Shown one piece after another: positions 31,694 to 39,096 of a stretch of 49,963 bases of DNA. The notes beneath the pieces were generated by a model. It searched no databases. It was not told where the DNA came from and saw only the letters and a list, made by a program, of their open reading frames with translations. Positions within the stretch are counted from its first letter, which is position 1. Each line of letters begins with the position of its first letter. Source of the stretch: Hyphomicrobiales bacterium. Its GTDB lineage: Bacteria; Pseudomonadota; Alphaproteobacteria; Rhizobiales; Beijerinckiaceae. The stretch covers positions 1 through 49,963 of the forward strand of contig JAFBAS010000109.1 of the NCBI GenBank assembly GCA_019247605.1. The letters run 5' to 3'. A program made the position numbers and the translations under genes.

Positions 31694-32863
31694 TCATCGC
31701 TTCCGGCCAAGGCGAGTCGGCTCAGGCTGGCGCACCTTTACCTTTGCGACAGGCGGCCTGATCTGCTCGAACGTGCATTGAGAGGGAGACTTGTCAGGTC
31801 GCCAGCGAAGAAGCTTCGTGCCGTGCCGGAAACGGTCCGCCGTGACATGGTCGAAACGCACCTCGACCACGAGCTCGGGACGCAGCGGTTCCCATTCGGC
31901 GCTCCTTCTGGTGCTCCAGCGGCTTGGTCCACCCGGCGCCTTCCCCGTAAAGCCTGGCGGTTCCCGCAAGGCCTCGAGGCGGCGCGTGAGCTTGGCGCGT
32001 TCCTCATCCTTGATGGTCGAGGTGAATCCCACGTGATCGAGCTTGCCCTCAGCGTCATATAAGCCGAGCAACAAGGAGCCGACCTCGCGTCCGCCCTCCT
32101 CGTAGCGAAAGCCTCCGACGACGCAATCGGCGCTTCGCAAGCGCTTGACCTTGATCATTGCGCGCACGCCGGTCTCGTAAACCCCCTCGAGGCGTTTCGC
32201 GACGACGCCGTCCGTTTCGCCCTCGCCGAGATTGGAGAGCCATTCGCGCGCCCGATCGATCTTTCTCGTCGCCGGTGAAAGGACGAGCCTGTCATTCACG
32301 CTCAAGCGTTTTGCGAAGCTCTCGAGCGCCACTCTTCTTTCGGTGAGGGGGTGTTCGAGCAGCGAGCTGCCGTCGGGGCCTGCGAGCATGTCGAACAGGA
32401 CGAGGCGGGCGGGCGTCTCTTTCGCGAGCTTGCGAATGCGACTTTCGGCTGGGTGAAGACGCATCTGCAAGGCATCAAAGGATAGTCGTCCCGCGATCTC
32501 GACCGTGAGCTCCCCGTCAACGACAAAACGCTCGACGCTCAAGCCCCGAAGGAGGTCGACGACTTCCGGAAAATACCGGCCGAGCGGCTTGCCCGATTTT
32601 GCGCGCAGATCGACCGCATCACCCTTGCGGAACGCGAGGCAGCGAAACCCGTCCCATTTGGGCTCGAATTGCCATCCTTCTTCTTGGGGCAGCTCCTCTT
32701 CGGATCTTGCCTCCATGGGAGCGGTGTCGAGCGGCAGATCGAAAACCCCGTCACGCCCACTCGAAGCAGGATCGGCGGAGTTCTTGGCTCCGCCAGGGGC
32801 TTTGTCGCGCAGTTTTGCGGCTCGCAGTGATTTGGGGCGCAGCGTTTCAGCGCGGATCGGCAT
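31694..32863 (-). CDS. ATP-dependent DNA ligase, LigC-like
   Basis: A 389-residue ATP-dependent DNA ligase. The adenylation lysine is Lys69 in EPKWDGFR (motif I). Motif III (FVVDGELTV), motif IV (ETDGVVAKRL) and motif V (MIKVKRLR) follow, then a C-terminal OB-fold with RPELVVEVRFDHVTADRFRHGTKLLRW. The size and OB-fold wording match LigC-type ligases of non-homologous end-joining and stress repair, without the polymerase or nuclease domains of LigD. Start 32863 has GAGGA 5 bases upstream. No ku gene is in the window. A 15-bp palindrome and a near-consensus EcfG site lie upstream. Confidence 0.9.
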   Translation of the reverse strand: MPIRAETLRPKSLRAAKLRDKAPGGAKNSADPASSGRDGVFDLPLDTAPMEARSEEELPQEEGWQFEPKWDGFRCLAFRKGDAVDLRAKSGKPLGRYFPEVVDLLRGLSVERFVVDGELTVEIAGRLSFDALQMRLHPAESRIRKLAKETPARLVLFDMLAGPDGSSLLEHPLTERRVALESFAKRLSVNDRLVLSPATRKIDRAREWLSNLGEGETDGVVAKRLEGVYETGVRAMIKVKRLRSADCVVGGFRYEEGGREVGSLLLGLYDAEGKLDHVGFTSTIKDEERAKLTRRLEALREPPGFTGKAPGGPSRWSTRRSAEWEPLRPELVVEVRFDHVTADRFRHGTKLLRWRPDKSPSQCTFEQIRPPVAKVKVRQPEPTRLGRKR

Positions 32864-32875
32864 GTCGGTCCTCTG

Positions 32876-32890
32876 TTGGCAAGTTGCCAA
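32876..32890. promoter_or_regulatory. 15-bp palindrome in the ligase leader, candidate operator
   Basis: TTGGCAA-G-TTGCCAA, two perfect 7-bp arms around one base, 13 bp upstream of the ligase start and directly before its Shine-Dalgarno. A bound regulator here would block transcription start or elongation. Confidence 0.5.
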
Positions 32891-32910
32891 ACGGATGCCA
32901 CGCCGATCGA

Positions 32911-32935
32911 AACGCCTCGGGCCACGGGAGGTTGC
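32911..32935 (-). promoter_or_regulatory. Near-consensus EcfG promoter for the ligase gene
   Basis: On the reverse strand GCAAC (32935-32931), 16 bp, CGTT (32914-32911): one mismatch in the -35 box. It lies about 48 bp upstream of the ligase start, with the palindrome between. Confidence 0.35.
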
Positions 32936-32957
32936 CGCTCCCGACGATCGATCGGGC

Positions 32958-33356
32958 TCACGCTTGCGCTTTTTGGCTTTGCGCGATCAGCGCCTCTAAT
33001 CGATCCGCACCGAGCCGACGGCGCCAGCGGCTCAAGGACGAGCGGCTGAATTTGAGCTCATGACGAAAGACTTCCTCGCCGCAGAAATACTGAAAATACG
33101 GGTTTTCGAGCCAGCGCTCACAGAGCGCCTTGTCGGAGAGCGAGCGCATGCGCTGCAAAACGAGCAAGCCCGCCATGAGGCGAACCGGGAGCGGCGGGTG
33201 TCCGGCACCTGGGCTGTAGATGTCGCCGAACTCCCGCTCGATGCAACGCCAATCAATCCGCTTCGCCAATCGGACCAGCGGATGGTGCTTGTCGACGATC
33301 CGGTCGAGGGCGGGCCGGAAGAGCTCCTTTTGACGGTTATCGCGCGGTTGCGACAT
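32958..33356 (-). pseudogene. Truncated IS5-type transposase (DUF772 N-terminal domain only)
   Basis: A 132-residue fragment starting MSQPRDNRQKELFRPALDRI and containing PLPVRLMAGLLVLQRMRSLSDKALCERWLENPYFQYFCG, the DUF772 N-terminal domain of IS5-group transposases. Full proteins have about 400 residues with a DDE catalytic core; here the frame stops after LEALIAQSQKAQA and no DDE part follows before the ligase gene. It is therefore a dead remnant. The other end of the element has been deleted, with the ligase promoter region now adjoining its 3' side. Confidence 0.8.
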
Positions 33357-33377
33357 CGCATTCTCGACTTCCCGATC

Positions 33378-33416
33378 GGCCCGCCAGGTGCCCCTACCAA
33401 GTGTCCCCACCAAGTG
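33378..33416. repeat. Three imperfect 13-bp tandem repeats at the IS remnant
   Basis: Units GGCCCGCCAGGTG, CCCCTACCAAGTG and TCCCCACCAAGTG lie head to tail just upstream of the transposase start. The last two differ at two positions. They may be part of the IS terminal region. Confidence 0.55.
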
Positions 33417-33599
33417 AACTTGCCCAATGAATGCACCGAACGACCCAACAAGTGAATCAGAAATCAGCGCGATTGGGAATTCCCCTTCAACACCCACACC
33501 TTCTCGTTTTCGACAGCGCCGGTTCGCGTGCCTGCTCGGCGGCGGCAATCGCCTGCTCAATCGCCGGCCCCCATGGAGACAAGCGGTTTTCGTTGGTCT

Positions 33600-34253
33600 T
33601 CAGTTCTTGGGCGCGAGGCTTCTCGCGTCGAAGCGCACGGTCTCGCCATCGAGCGCCACGGCGACTGTCATCCCAGCCGCTTGCGCGATGAGCCCCGTGT
33701 AATAGGGCTGGATGGCATGCGCATCCATCCCGCCGCTCGGCGAGCGTCCCGCGAGAAGATCAGGCGCGTGAGGAGGGATGCGGGCGTTTGGCCCGTTCGC
33801 CGTCACCGTCATATTCGTCGCGTCCTCGGTGCCTTCCACCAACACCTTGATCGTGCCACCGCGCGGAATGGAAGGCCCGGCGAGCAAGAGCAAATTGAGA
33901 AGAAGCTTGACCTTGTTCTTCGGCAGGAACAGGCGCGGCGCCTCCCAAACGAGCTCGGCTTTCTCGTCGTCGAAGTAGGTGCGGGCGATCGATTGGGCGG
34001 CCGCAAGATCGATGCTGGCGCCAGCCGAGCCGGCCGCTCCGAAGGCAAGGCGCGCAAATTGCAGGCGCGAAGAGGCCCGCGCCGCGCTTTCTCGCACGAG
34101 CTTGAGCGCATCTTCACGCATCGTTTCGTCCTTTTCGAGGTCCATCACCTCGAGCCCATTGACGATGGCGCCGACGGGGCTGATGACATCGTGGCAAACG
34201 CGGCTGCACAGAAGTGCGGCAAGATCGAGCGATTCGAGTTTGATGTCGGTCAT
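33600..34253 (-). CDS. chpT: Histidine phosphotransferase ChpT
   Basis: A 217-residue phosphotransferase that passes phosphate from the hybrid kinase CckA to CtrA and CpdR in the alphaproteobacterial cell-cycle pathway. The dimerisation and phosphorylation helix contains His21 in CSRVCHDVISPVGAIVNGLE, matching the HDxxxPxxAxxxGxE signature. The C-terminal part is a degenerate histidine-kinase-like ATPase fold with no N, G1 or G2 boxes, as expected. The start at 34253 (MTDIKLESLDLAALLC) fits homologues; an upstream frame start at 34289 is rejected. It is monocistronic, with the IS remnant downstream. Confidence 0.9.
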   Translation of the reverse strand: MTDIKLESLDLAALLCSRVCHDVISPVGAIVNGLEVMDLEKDETMREDALKLVRESAARASSRLQFARLAFGAAGSAGASIDLAAAQSIARTYFDDEKAELVWEAPRLFLPKNKVKLLLNLLLLAGPSIPRGGTIKVLVEGTEDATNMTVTANGPNARIPPHAPDLLAGRSPSGGMDAHAIQPYYTGLIAQAAGMTVAVALDGETVRFDARSLAPKN

Positions 34254-34403
34254 CTGACGGTCAATAACCCTGCAAATCCGGTTCGTCACCCCTCGAAGAG
34301 GACAAATGCCGCGAGACGATCCTCGAAGCGCGGCGATTGCTGATCAAACCAAAAGGAGCAAGGCGTTAAAGGCACGAGGGAATTTGGAGCGAGCCTGTCG
34401 ATG

Positions 34404-34431
34404 TTGCTTTCTCCGCCACAATCGGTATTTA
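34404..34431 (+). promoter_or_regulatory. Sigma-70-like promoter candidate for the lipoprotein gene
   Basis: TTGCTT (34404-34409), 16-bp spacer, TATTTA (34426-34431), 30 bp before the lipoprotein ATG. Both boxes match four of six consensus bases. Confidence 0.35.
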
Positions 34432-34461
34432 GCCGAGCAGTCTTTCATGGGGAGCTACTGA

Positions 34462-34977
34462 ATGCTTTTGCTACGCGTGGCGCGGTCAGGCGCCGCTTTA
34501 ATTTCGACCCTCATTCTTTGGGGATGCGCTACACCGGTCGAGCCAACGAGAGCATCCGCAGACGGGCCTATATCCGAAAGGGAGCGCATAGCAGTTTTCT
34601 TGGAATCGAGAGCAGAATATGGCCCAAATGGTCTCGTCGTTGCCCATCTGCAAAATGCGAAGATCGCGGGGCCCTTTGAACTATCGCACATCTACTATCG
34701 TGGTAAGCAGGGCGCTTATGGCTATTGCGTGAATGCCAACATTGAAGACATAATGTTTGGCACGAAACTCGCGCAGAGATGGTCCGAAGTTCTTATGGTG
34801 CAGGACTCTTCGGGACGCTGGGTTCTGCCTGATAAATTTGACTTCACTCCGCGCCTCTTCGTTGACCGCACCGACGCGCTTTTGGCTGCTCCTTCAGATT
34901 GCGTCAATCGAGATATGCAGCCGTTTCCTGAGCTGGAAGCGGCACGAAATCGTAGGCGAGCGCATTTATCTCAGTGA
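34462..34977 (+). CDS. Hypothetical lipoprotein
   Basis: A 171-residue protein with a lipoprotein signal: basic start, hydrophobic ARSGAALISTLILW and lipobox ending G-Cys22, so it is probably anchored in the outer or inner membrane facing the periplasm. The mature part has no family I recognise; it contains ELSHIYYRGKQGAYGYCVNANIEDIMFG and a LPDKFDF segment. A GGGGAG Shine-Dalgarno lies 7 bases upstream. The gene and its flanks are noticeably more AT-rich than the neighbours, with less biased third positions, suggesting acquisition by transfer or relaxed selection. Confidence 0.65.
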   Translation: MLLLRVARSGAALISTLILWGCATPVEPTRASADGPISERERIAVFLESRAEYGPNGLVVAHLQNAKIAGPFELSHIYYRGKQGAYGYCVNANIEDIMFGTKLAQRWSEVLMVQDSSGRWVLPDKFDFTPRLFVDRTDALLAAPSDCVNRDMQPFPELEAARNRRRAHLSQ

Positions 34978-35062
34978 CGCTGCACTCCGTTCCAGCGCGA
35001 TCGCCGCTACCGGAGTGGATCGTGCAGGCTATCGTCTCTGGTGCTCACTCCCGCATCTTCTA

Positions 35063-35914
35063 ATGAATGAAATAGTGGAAGCTTTCATCGAAGCAGCGAT
35101 TGCCGCCGGGCAGGAGATCCTCTCGCGGCGCAAGGCGCGATTGAACGCGACCGCGAAGGCAGACGGCTCCCCGGTAACGGACGCTGATCTTCGCGCCGAG
35201 CAAATCATCCGTGCTCGGCTTCGCGAAGCCTTGCCGGGGGTGACCGTCATCGGGGAAGAGGGGGATGGGAGAACGGCCGAAGCGCCTGAAAGCTTCGTTC
35301 TCGTCGATCCGCTCGACGGCACGCGCGATTTCCTCGACGGCTCGCCTGAGTTCACGGTGAATATTGCGCTTATCGAGAAAGGGCGCCCGGTCGCGGGCGC
35401 CCTTCACGCGCCCGCCCTGGGCAGGCTTTTTCTAGGCAGCATCGAAGATGGAGCCTGGGAGATCGCCGTCCCCACAGGCCGCTTCGAGGTGAGGGCGGCA
35501 GAGCGGCGCAAGCTCCATGTGCGCACCGCTCCCGCGCCGGGCGCGACTTTGCTCGAAAGCCGCTCCCACCGCGAGGCTGCGACCGAGCATCTGGTCCAGA
35601 GCCTTGCCCCGTTCGAGCGCCGCTCGACAGCCTCCTCGCTCAAATTCGCGCTTCTCGCGGCGGGGGAGGGCGATCTTTACGCGCGCGGCGTGAGCTTGAA
35701 CGAATGGGACATCGCGGCGGGCGATGCGATCTTGAGCGCCGCGGGTGGGGCCGTTCTGACGCTCGACGACGAGCGCGTATTCTATGGAAACGTCAATCTA
35801 AAGGCTCCCCCTTTCGTCGCGCTCGGCGATCCTGCGTTGCGCGAAAGGGTGCGCCGGTTCAAAGCGTCCAAGCTCGCCGCGCGAGGAGGCGCTTCGTCGT
35901 CAATTCTTCGTTAA
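35063..35914 (+). CDS. cysQ: 3'(2'),5'-bisphosphate nucleotidase CysQ
   Basis: A 283-residue magnesium-dependent phosphatase of the inositol monophosphatase superfamily. It removes the 3' phosphate of PAP and PAPS, protecting RNases and balancing sulfate assimilation. Metal ligands are Glu65/Glu66 (GEEGDG), Asp82 and Asp85 in VDPLDGTRDF, and the late Asp in NEWDIAAGDAIL. The order and the YARGVSLNEWDIAAG end match CysQ rather than SuhB. The frame is open upstream, but ATG 35063 begins the conserved domain. The last TAA belongs to a TTAA cluster before eipA. No sulfate-assimilation gene is adjacent. Confidence 0.9.
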   Translation: MNEIVEAFIEAAIAAGQEILSRRKARLNATAKADGSPVTDADLRAEQIIRARLREALPGVTVIGEEGDGRTAEAPESFVLVDPLDGTRDFLDGSPEFTVNIALIEKGRPVAGALHAPALGRLFLGSIEDGAWEIAVPTGRFEVRAAERRKLHVRTAPAPGATLLESRSHREAATEHLVQSLAPFERRSTASSLKFALLAAGEGDLYARGVSLNEWDIAAGDAILSAAGGAVLTLDDERVFYGNVNLKAPPFVALGDPALRERVRRFKASKLAARGGASSSILR

Positions 35915-35927
35915 CCGTTAAGCTTAA
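35911..35927. promoter_or_regulatory. Cluster of three TTAA words between cysQ and eipA
   Basis: TTAA at 35911-35914, 35918-35921 and 35924-35927, overlapping the cysQ stop. Spacings of 3, 2 and 9 bp do not give the TTAA-N7-TTAA of CtrA, so this is not called a CtrA box. A GATTC (GANTC methylation site of CcrM) lies at 35979-35983, 14 bp before eipA. Confidence 0.3.
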
Positions 35928-35996
35928 GTTCTACGCGGCGCCCGTGTCTCGCCATAGTCGAGGGCGAAACTAAGGCGCGATTCGCTTAAAGCCGCG

Positions 35997-36641
35997 ATGG
36001 AGAACAAGAGCATGACGGAACGCGAAAGGCTGCCAAGCCCGTCTCGCGAGAGAGGCTTGGATCGTCGCCGCGTCCTCCTGCGAGGAGGGGCAATGCTGGT
36101 CGCCGGCGTCCCACTGCGTGCGGCCAAGGCTGCTGCGCCGGCGCGCGTTGATTCGCCCGATACCTTCGAGCCTGGCGATGTCATCAACAATGGGCATCGC
36201 TTCTTCGGATCGGTCTCACGAGGGCTCGCCTCCGTGGTCGAAGAGGCGACGCGGCGCTGGGGACGGCCGAACGGCTATGTGCTCGGCCAGGAAGCCTCTG
36301 GCGCTTTCATCGGCGGGCTTCGCTACGGGGAGGGCACGCTCTTCACGCGCAATGCCGGTGACACGCATGTGTACTGGGAAGGGCCCTCCGTCGGCTTCGA
36401 TTGGGGTGGCGACGGGGCGCGAACCATGATGCTCGCCTACGGCCTTCCGGCCGTCGACGCCCTGTTCACGCGCTATGTCGGGATCAATGGCTCGGCCTAT
36501 TTCGTCGGCGGTTTCGGCATGACCGCCCTCGCCGCGAACGAAAGCGTGGTGGTGCCGATCCGTTCGGGTGTCGGGCTGCGGCTCGGCGCCAATATCGGTT
36601 ATCTGAAATTCACGCCCGAGGCCACCTGGAACCCCTTCTGA
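35997..36641 (+). CDS. eipA: EipA (DUF1134) envelope integrity protein
   Basis: A 214-residue DUF1134 protein. In Brucella, EipA is a periplasmic, cell-cycle-controlled envelope-integrity factor. The mature domain reads VINNGHRFFGSVSRGLASVV, GYVLGQEASGAFIGGLRYGEG, VYWEGPSVGFDWGGDGARTM and ends NIGYLKFTPEATWNPF, the conserved pattern of the family. Residues 22-45 (DRRRVLLRGGAMLVAG ... AAKAAA) form a signal that resembles a twin-arginine signal, unusual since Sec export is expected. Start may be ATG 35997 or ATG 36012 (Met6). chpT lies 1.7 kb away, so two genes of the CtrA-linked cell-cycle program are close. Confidence 0.85.
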   Translation: MENKSMTERERLPSPSRERGLDRRRVLLRGGAMLVAGVPLRAAKAAAPARVDSPDTFEPGDVINNGHRFFGSVSRGLASVVEEATRRWGRPNGYVLGQEASGAFIGGLRYGEGTLFTRNAGDTHVYWEGPSVGFDWGGDGARTMMLAYGLPAVDALFTRYVGINGSAYFVGGFGMTALAANESVVVPIRSGVGLRLGANIGYLKFTPEATWNPF

Positions 36642-36731
36642 GGGGTTCGTCGCAGTCGAGACAGATGATCGACGCGCGACAAAGCCGTAAGGTTCGCCTC
36701 GAAGAGGCGGCCTCGCATCCGCCCCGACGAT

Positions 36732-36745
36732 CCCTTATGTAAGGG
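36732..36745. promoter_or_regulatory. CCCTTA-TG-TAAGGG dyad before a small membrane-protein gene
   Basis: Perfect 6-bp arms around two bases, 20 bp upstream of the next ATG and just before its AGGAGG Shine-Dalgarno; candidate operator or promoter element. Confidence 0.3.
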
Positions 36746-36765
36746 GATCAGCGCAGGAGGCGTCG

Positions 36766-37059
36766 ATGATCCGAGTCGTGGTCGGGCGTGGCCGCTATTC
36801 GCGGCAGGTGCGGGTGCCGTTTTGGGCGTTCGCGCTCGCGGGCGCAGCGGTGGTGCTCGCGAGCCTGCTTGTGCTCGCCTTCATCGCGAGTCTCGCCATC
36901 TTCATCATTCCGGCCTGCCTGATCGGCGCCGGCGCGGCCCATTGGCTCGGCCGATCGTCGAAATCCGCGCGCGAGCCGATCTTCACGCGAAATCGCCGTC
37001 CTTATGACCCGAACGTCATCGAGGGCGAATACCGCGTGCTCGACGAACGGCGCCGCTGA
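36766..37059 (+). CDS. Small membrane protein of unknown function
   Basis: A 97-residue protein with a basic N-terminus (IRVVVGRGRYSRQVRV) and two adjacent helices at about residues 17-62 (FWAFALAGAAVVLASLLVLA, FIASLAIFIIPACLIGAGA), then a basic, hydrophilic tail ending GEYRVLDERRR. The EGEYRVLDERR-like tail occurs in other alphaproteobacterial small membrane proteins, but I know no function. AGGAGG lies 5 bases before ATG 36766. Confidence 0.65.
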   Translation: MIRVVVGRGRYSRQVRVPFWAFALAGAAVVLASLLVLAFIASLAIFIIPACLIGAGAAHWLGRSSKSAREPIFTRNRRPYDPNVIEGEYRVLDERRR

Positions 37060-37379
37060 TATTTCGCCGCGCGCAGTTCCGTTCCTGCCTCAACACCCTC
37101 CGTTCGTCGCCGCCAAGGCGAGGACCCAGATTTTCATCCACTTGCGTTGCGATTCCGAATTCCCGACCTGCGCGGGAATGGGACGTAGGTGGAGCACGTG
37201 GCTCAAGGCAGCGGCGGGCGCTCACTTCATCACAATTTTGTCTGGCCGATTGCGCTTTTGCCAAAAACCGGCTTCGATGCGGGCAAGCCGGGAAGGGAGA
37301 GCCAAGCCCTCGCGCAAACTTTCTCCTCGGCAAGCAAGCTTCACCGGAGCGATGTTGACGCTCGGCAAGGGAGACGCCC
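37060..37379. other. Gene-free 320-bp gap upstream of the ABC importer operon
   Basis: It should carry the promoter of the peptide importer operon, but no clear boxes are seen. It contains a REP-like palindrome (37159-37179) and otherwise non-coding sequence. Confidence 0.5.
37159..37179. repeat. REP-like extragenic palindrome
   Basis: ATTCCCG (37159-37165) and CGGGAAT (37173-37179) flank a 7-base loop. This ATTCCCG...CGGGAAT form is common as a repeated palindrome in bacterial genomes; copy number was not checked. Confidence 0.45.
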
Positions 37380-38981
37380 ATGCATACGCAACGCATTCTC
37401 ACGCTGGCGGGAGCCGGCCTCGCGGCGCTGCTGTTGAGCGCGACGACCCTCAACGCCAAGACCTTCGTCTATTGCTCGGAAGGGTCGCCCGAGAATTTCA
37501 CTCCCGCCTTGAACACCACGGGCACGAGCTTCGATGCGGCGCGGCCGGTCTACAGCCAGCTCGTGCAGTTCGTGCGCGGGACGACTGAGGTGACGGCCGA
37601 TCTCGCCGACAAATGGGACGTTTCCGAGGACGGCAAGGTCATCACCTTCCATTTGCGCAAAGGCGTGAAGTGGCATTCGGGCGTAAACGGCTTCACCCCG
37701 ACGCGCGACTTCAATGCCGATGACGTCCTCTTTTCCTTCAACCGGCAATGGAAGCCCGATCATCCTTACGCGAAGATCTCGGGCGGCAAATACGACTACT
37801 TCAGCGACATGGACATGCCGAAGCTCCTGGCTTCGATCGAGAAGAAGGACGACTACACGGTCGTCTTCACGCTCACCCAGCCCGACGCCCCGATCCTCTC
37901 CAATCTTGCGATGGACTTCGCGACCATCCAATCGGCCGAATATGCCGACTTCCTCATGAAAAAGGGCGCGCCTGAGCAGTTCGATCAAATTCCGGTCGGC
38001 ACCGGGCCGTTCCAATTCGTGACCTACCAGAAGGATGCGGTGATCCGCTTCAAGGCCAATCCGACCTACTATGCGGGCAAGCCCGCGATCGACGATCTCG
38101 TCTATGCGATCACGCCCGACCCGACTTCCCGGCTAGCCAAGCTCAAGACCGGCGAGTGCAGCTATATTTTCGGGCCGCGCCCGCAAGATCTCGAGGAGAT
38201 CAAGAAGGACAAGAACCTCACCTTGCTTTCGCAGCCGGGCCTCAACATCGCCTACTGGGCCTTCAACACAAAGAAGCCGCCCTTCGACAAGAAGGAGGTG
38301 CGCCAGGCGTTCAACATGGCGATCGACAAGGAGGCGATCATCAAGGAGGTCTATAACGGCGCCGGTCAGCCGGCGAAGAATCTGATACCGCCGACGATCT
38401 GGTCGTACAACGACAAGGTGAAGGACTACCCGCACGATCCCGAGAAGGCGAAAGCCATGCTCAAGGCCGCGGGCGTGACGACGCCGCTCGAAATCGACCT
38501 CTGGTATATGCCGGTGCAGCGCCCCTATAATCCGAACGCCAAGCGCATCGCCGAGATCATGCAATCCGATCTTTCGAAAATCGGGGTGAATGCGAAGCTC
38601 GTGACTTACGAATGGGGCGAGTACCGAAAGCGCGCCCAGAACGGCGAGCATATGACGGCGCAGCTCGGTTGGACGGGCGACAATGGCGATCCGGACAATT
38701 TCTTCTTCCTGCGCAATTGCGCCTCGGCTCGCGAGGGCGGGCAGAACATCACGAGGTGGTGCAACAAGGAGTTCGACGATCGCTTCAACAAGGCCCAACA
38801 GACGACCGACGTGAAGACGCGCACCAAGCTCTACGAAGAGATGCAAGTGATCGAGAAGGAAGACGCGCCCGATTTCCCGATCGCGCATTCGATCGTCTAC
38901 GATGCGGAGCGCGCCAATGTCGTGGGCTACAAGATGAGCCCGCTGGGAGCGCACGTCTTCTACGGCGTCGACATGAAATGA
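37380..38981 (+). CDS. dppA: Dipeptide-type ABC importer, substrate-binding protein (copy 1)
   Basis: A 533-residue periplasmic binding protein of the DppA/OppA family (SBP_bac_5). Residues 1-26 are a Sec signal peptide (cleavage near NA-K). The mature start KTFVYCSEGSPENFTPAL and the later FTPTRDFNADDVLFSFNRQ are typical of DppA. The cysteine pair and the RPYNPNAKRIAEIMQ and QLGWTGDNGDPDNFFFL segments are conserved with the next gene. It heads the operon dppA-dppA-dppB-dppC-dppD-dppF. Likely cargo is dipeptides, though heme or other small molecules are possible. A paralogue follows at once. Confidence 0.9.
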   Translation: MHTQRILTLAGAGLAALLLSATTLNAKTFVYCSEGSPENFTPALNTTGTSFDAARPVYSQLVQFVRGTTEVTADLADKWDVSEDGKVITFHLRKGVKWHSGVNGFTPTRDFNADDVLFSFNRQWKPDHPYAKISGGKYDYFSDMDMPKLLASIEKKDDYTVVFTLTQPDAPILSNLAMDFATIQSAEYADFLMKKGAPEQFDQIPVGTGPFQFVTYQKDAVIRFKANPTYYAGKPAIDDLVYAITPDPTSRLAKLKTGECSYIFGPRPQDLEEIKKDKNLTLLSQPGLNIAYWAFNTKKPPFDKKEVRQAFNMAIDKEAIIKEVYNGAGQPAKNLIPPTIWSYNDKVKDYPHDPEKAKAMLKAAGVTTPLEIDLWYMPVQRPYNPNAKRIAEIMQSDLSKIGVNAKLVTYEWGEYRKRAQNGEHMTAQLGWTGDNGDPDNFFFLRNCASAREGGQNITRWCNKEFDDRFNKAQQTTDVKTRTKLYEEMQVIEKEDAPDFPIAHSIVYDAERANVVGYKMSPLGAHVFYGVDMK

Positions 38982-38989
38982 AGGCGTTA

Positions 38990-39010
38990 TGGCCGGGCTC
39001 GTCCCGGCCA
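38990..39010. repeat. Interspersed palindrome between the two binding-protein genes
   Basis: TGGCCGGG-ctcgt-CCCGGCCA, a perfect 8-bp stem, in a longer unit that recurs inverted at 42735-42780 and, with the same orientation but more degenerate, at 42677-42715. A loop here could stabilise or attenuate the upstream mRNA and so set the ratio of binding protein to permease. Confidence 0.55.
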
Positions 39011-39096
39011 TCCACGCCTTTTCTGCGCTACTTGGGTAAGACTTTGATACCCGGAACAATTACGGGCATGACGTCAGGGGTTAGGGAGCATTGGAA

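Noticed and set aside
35911-35927. CtrA binding box before eipA
   Set aside because: Three TTAA words are present, but no pair has the 7-bp spacing of the CtrA consensus.
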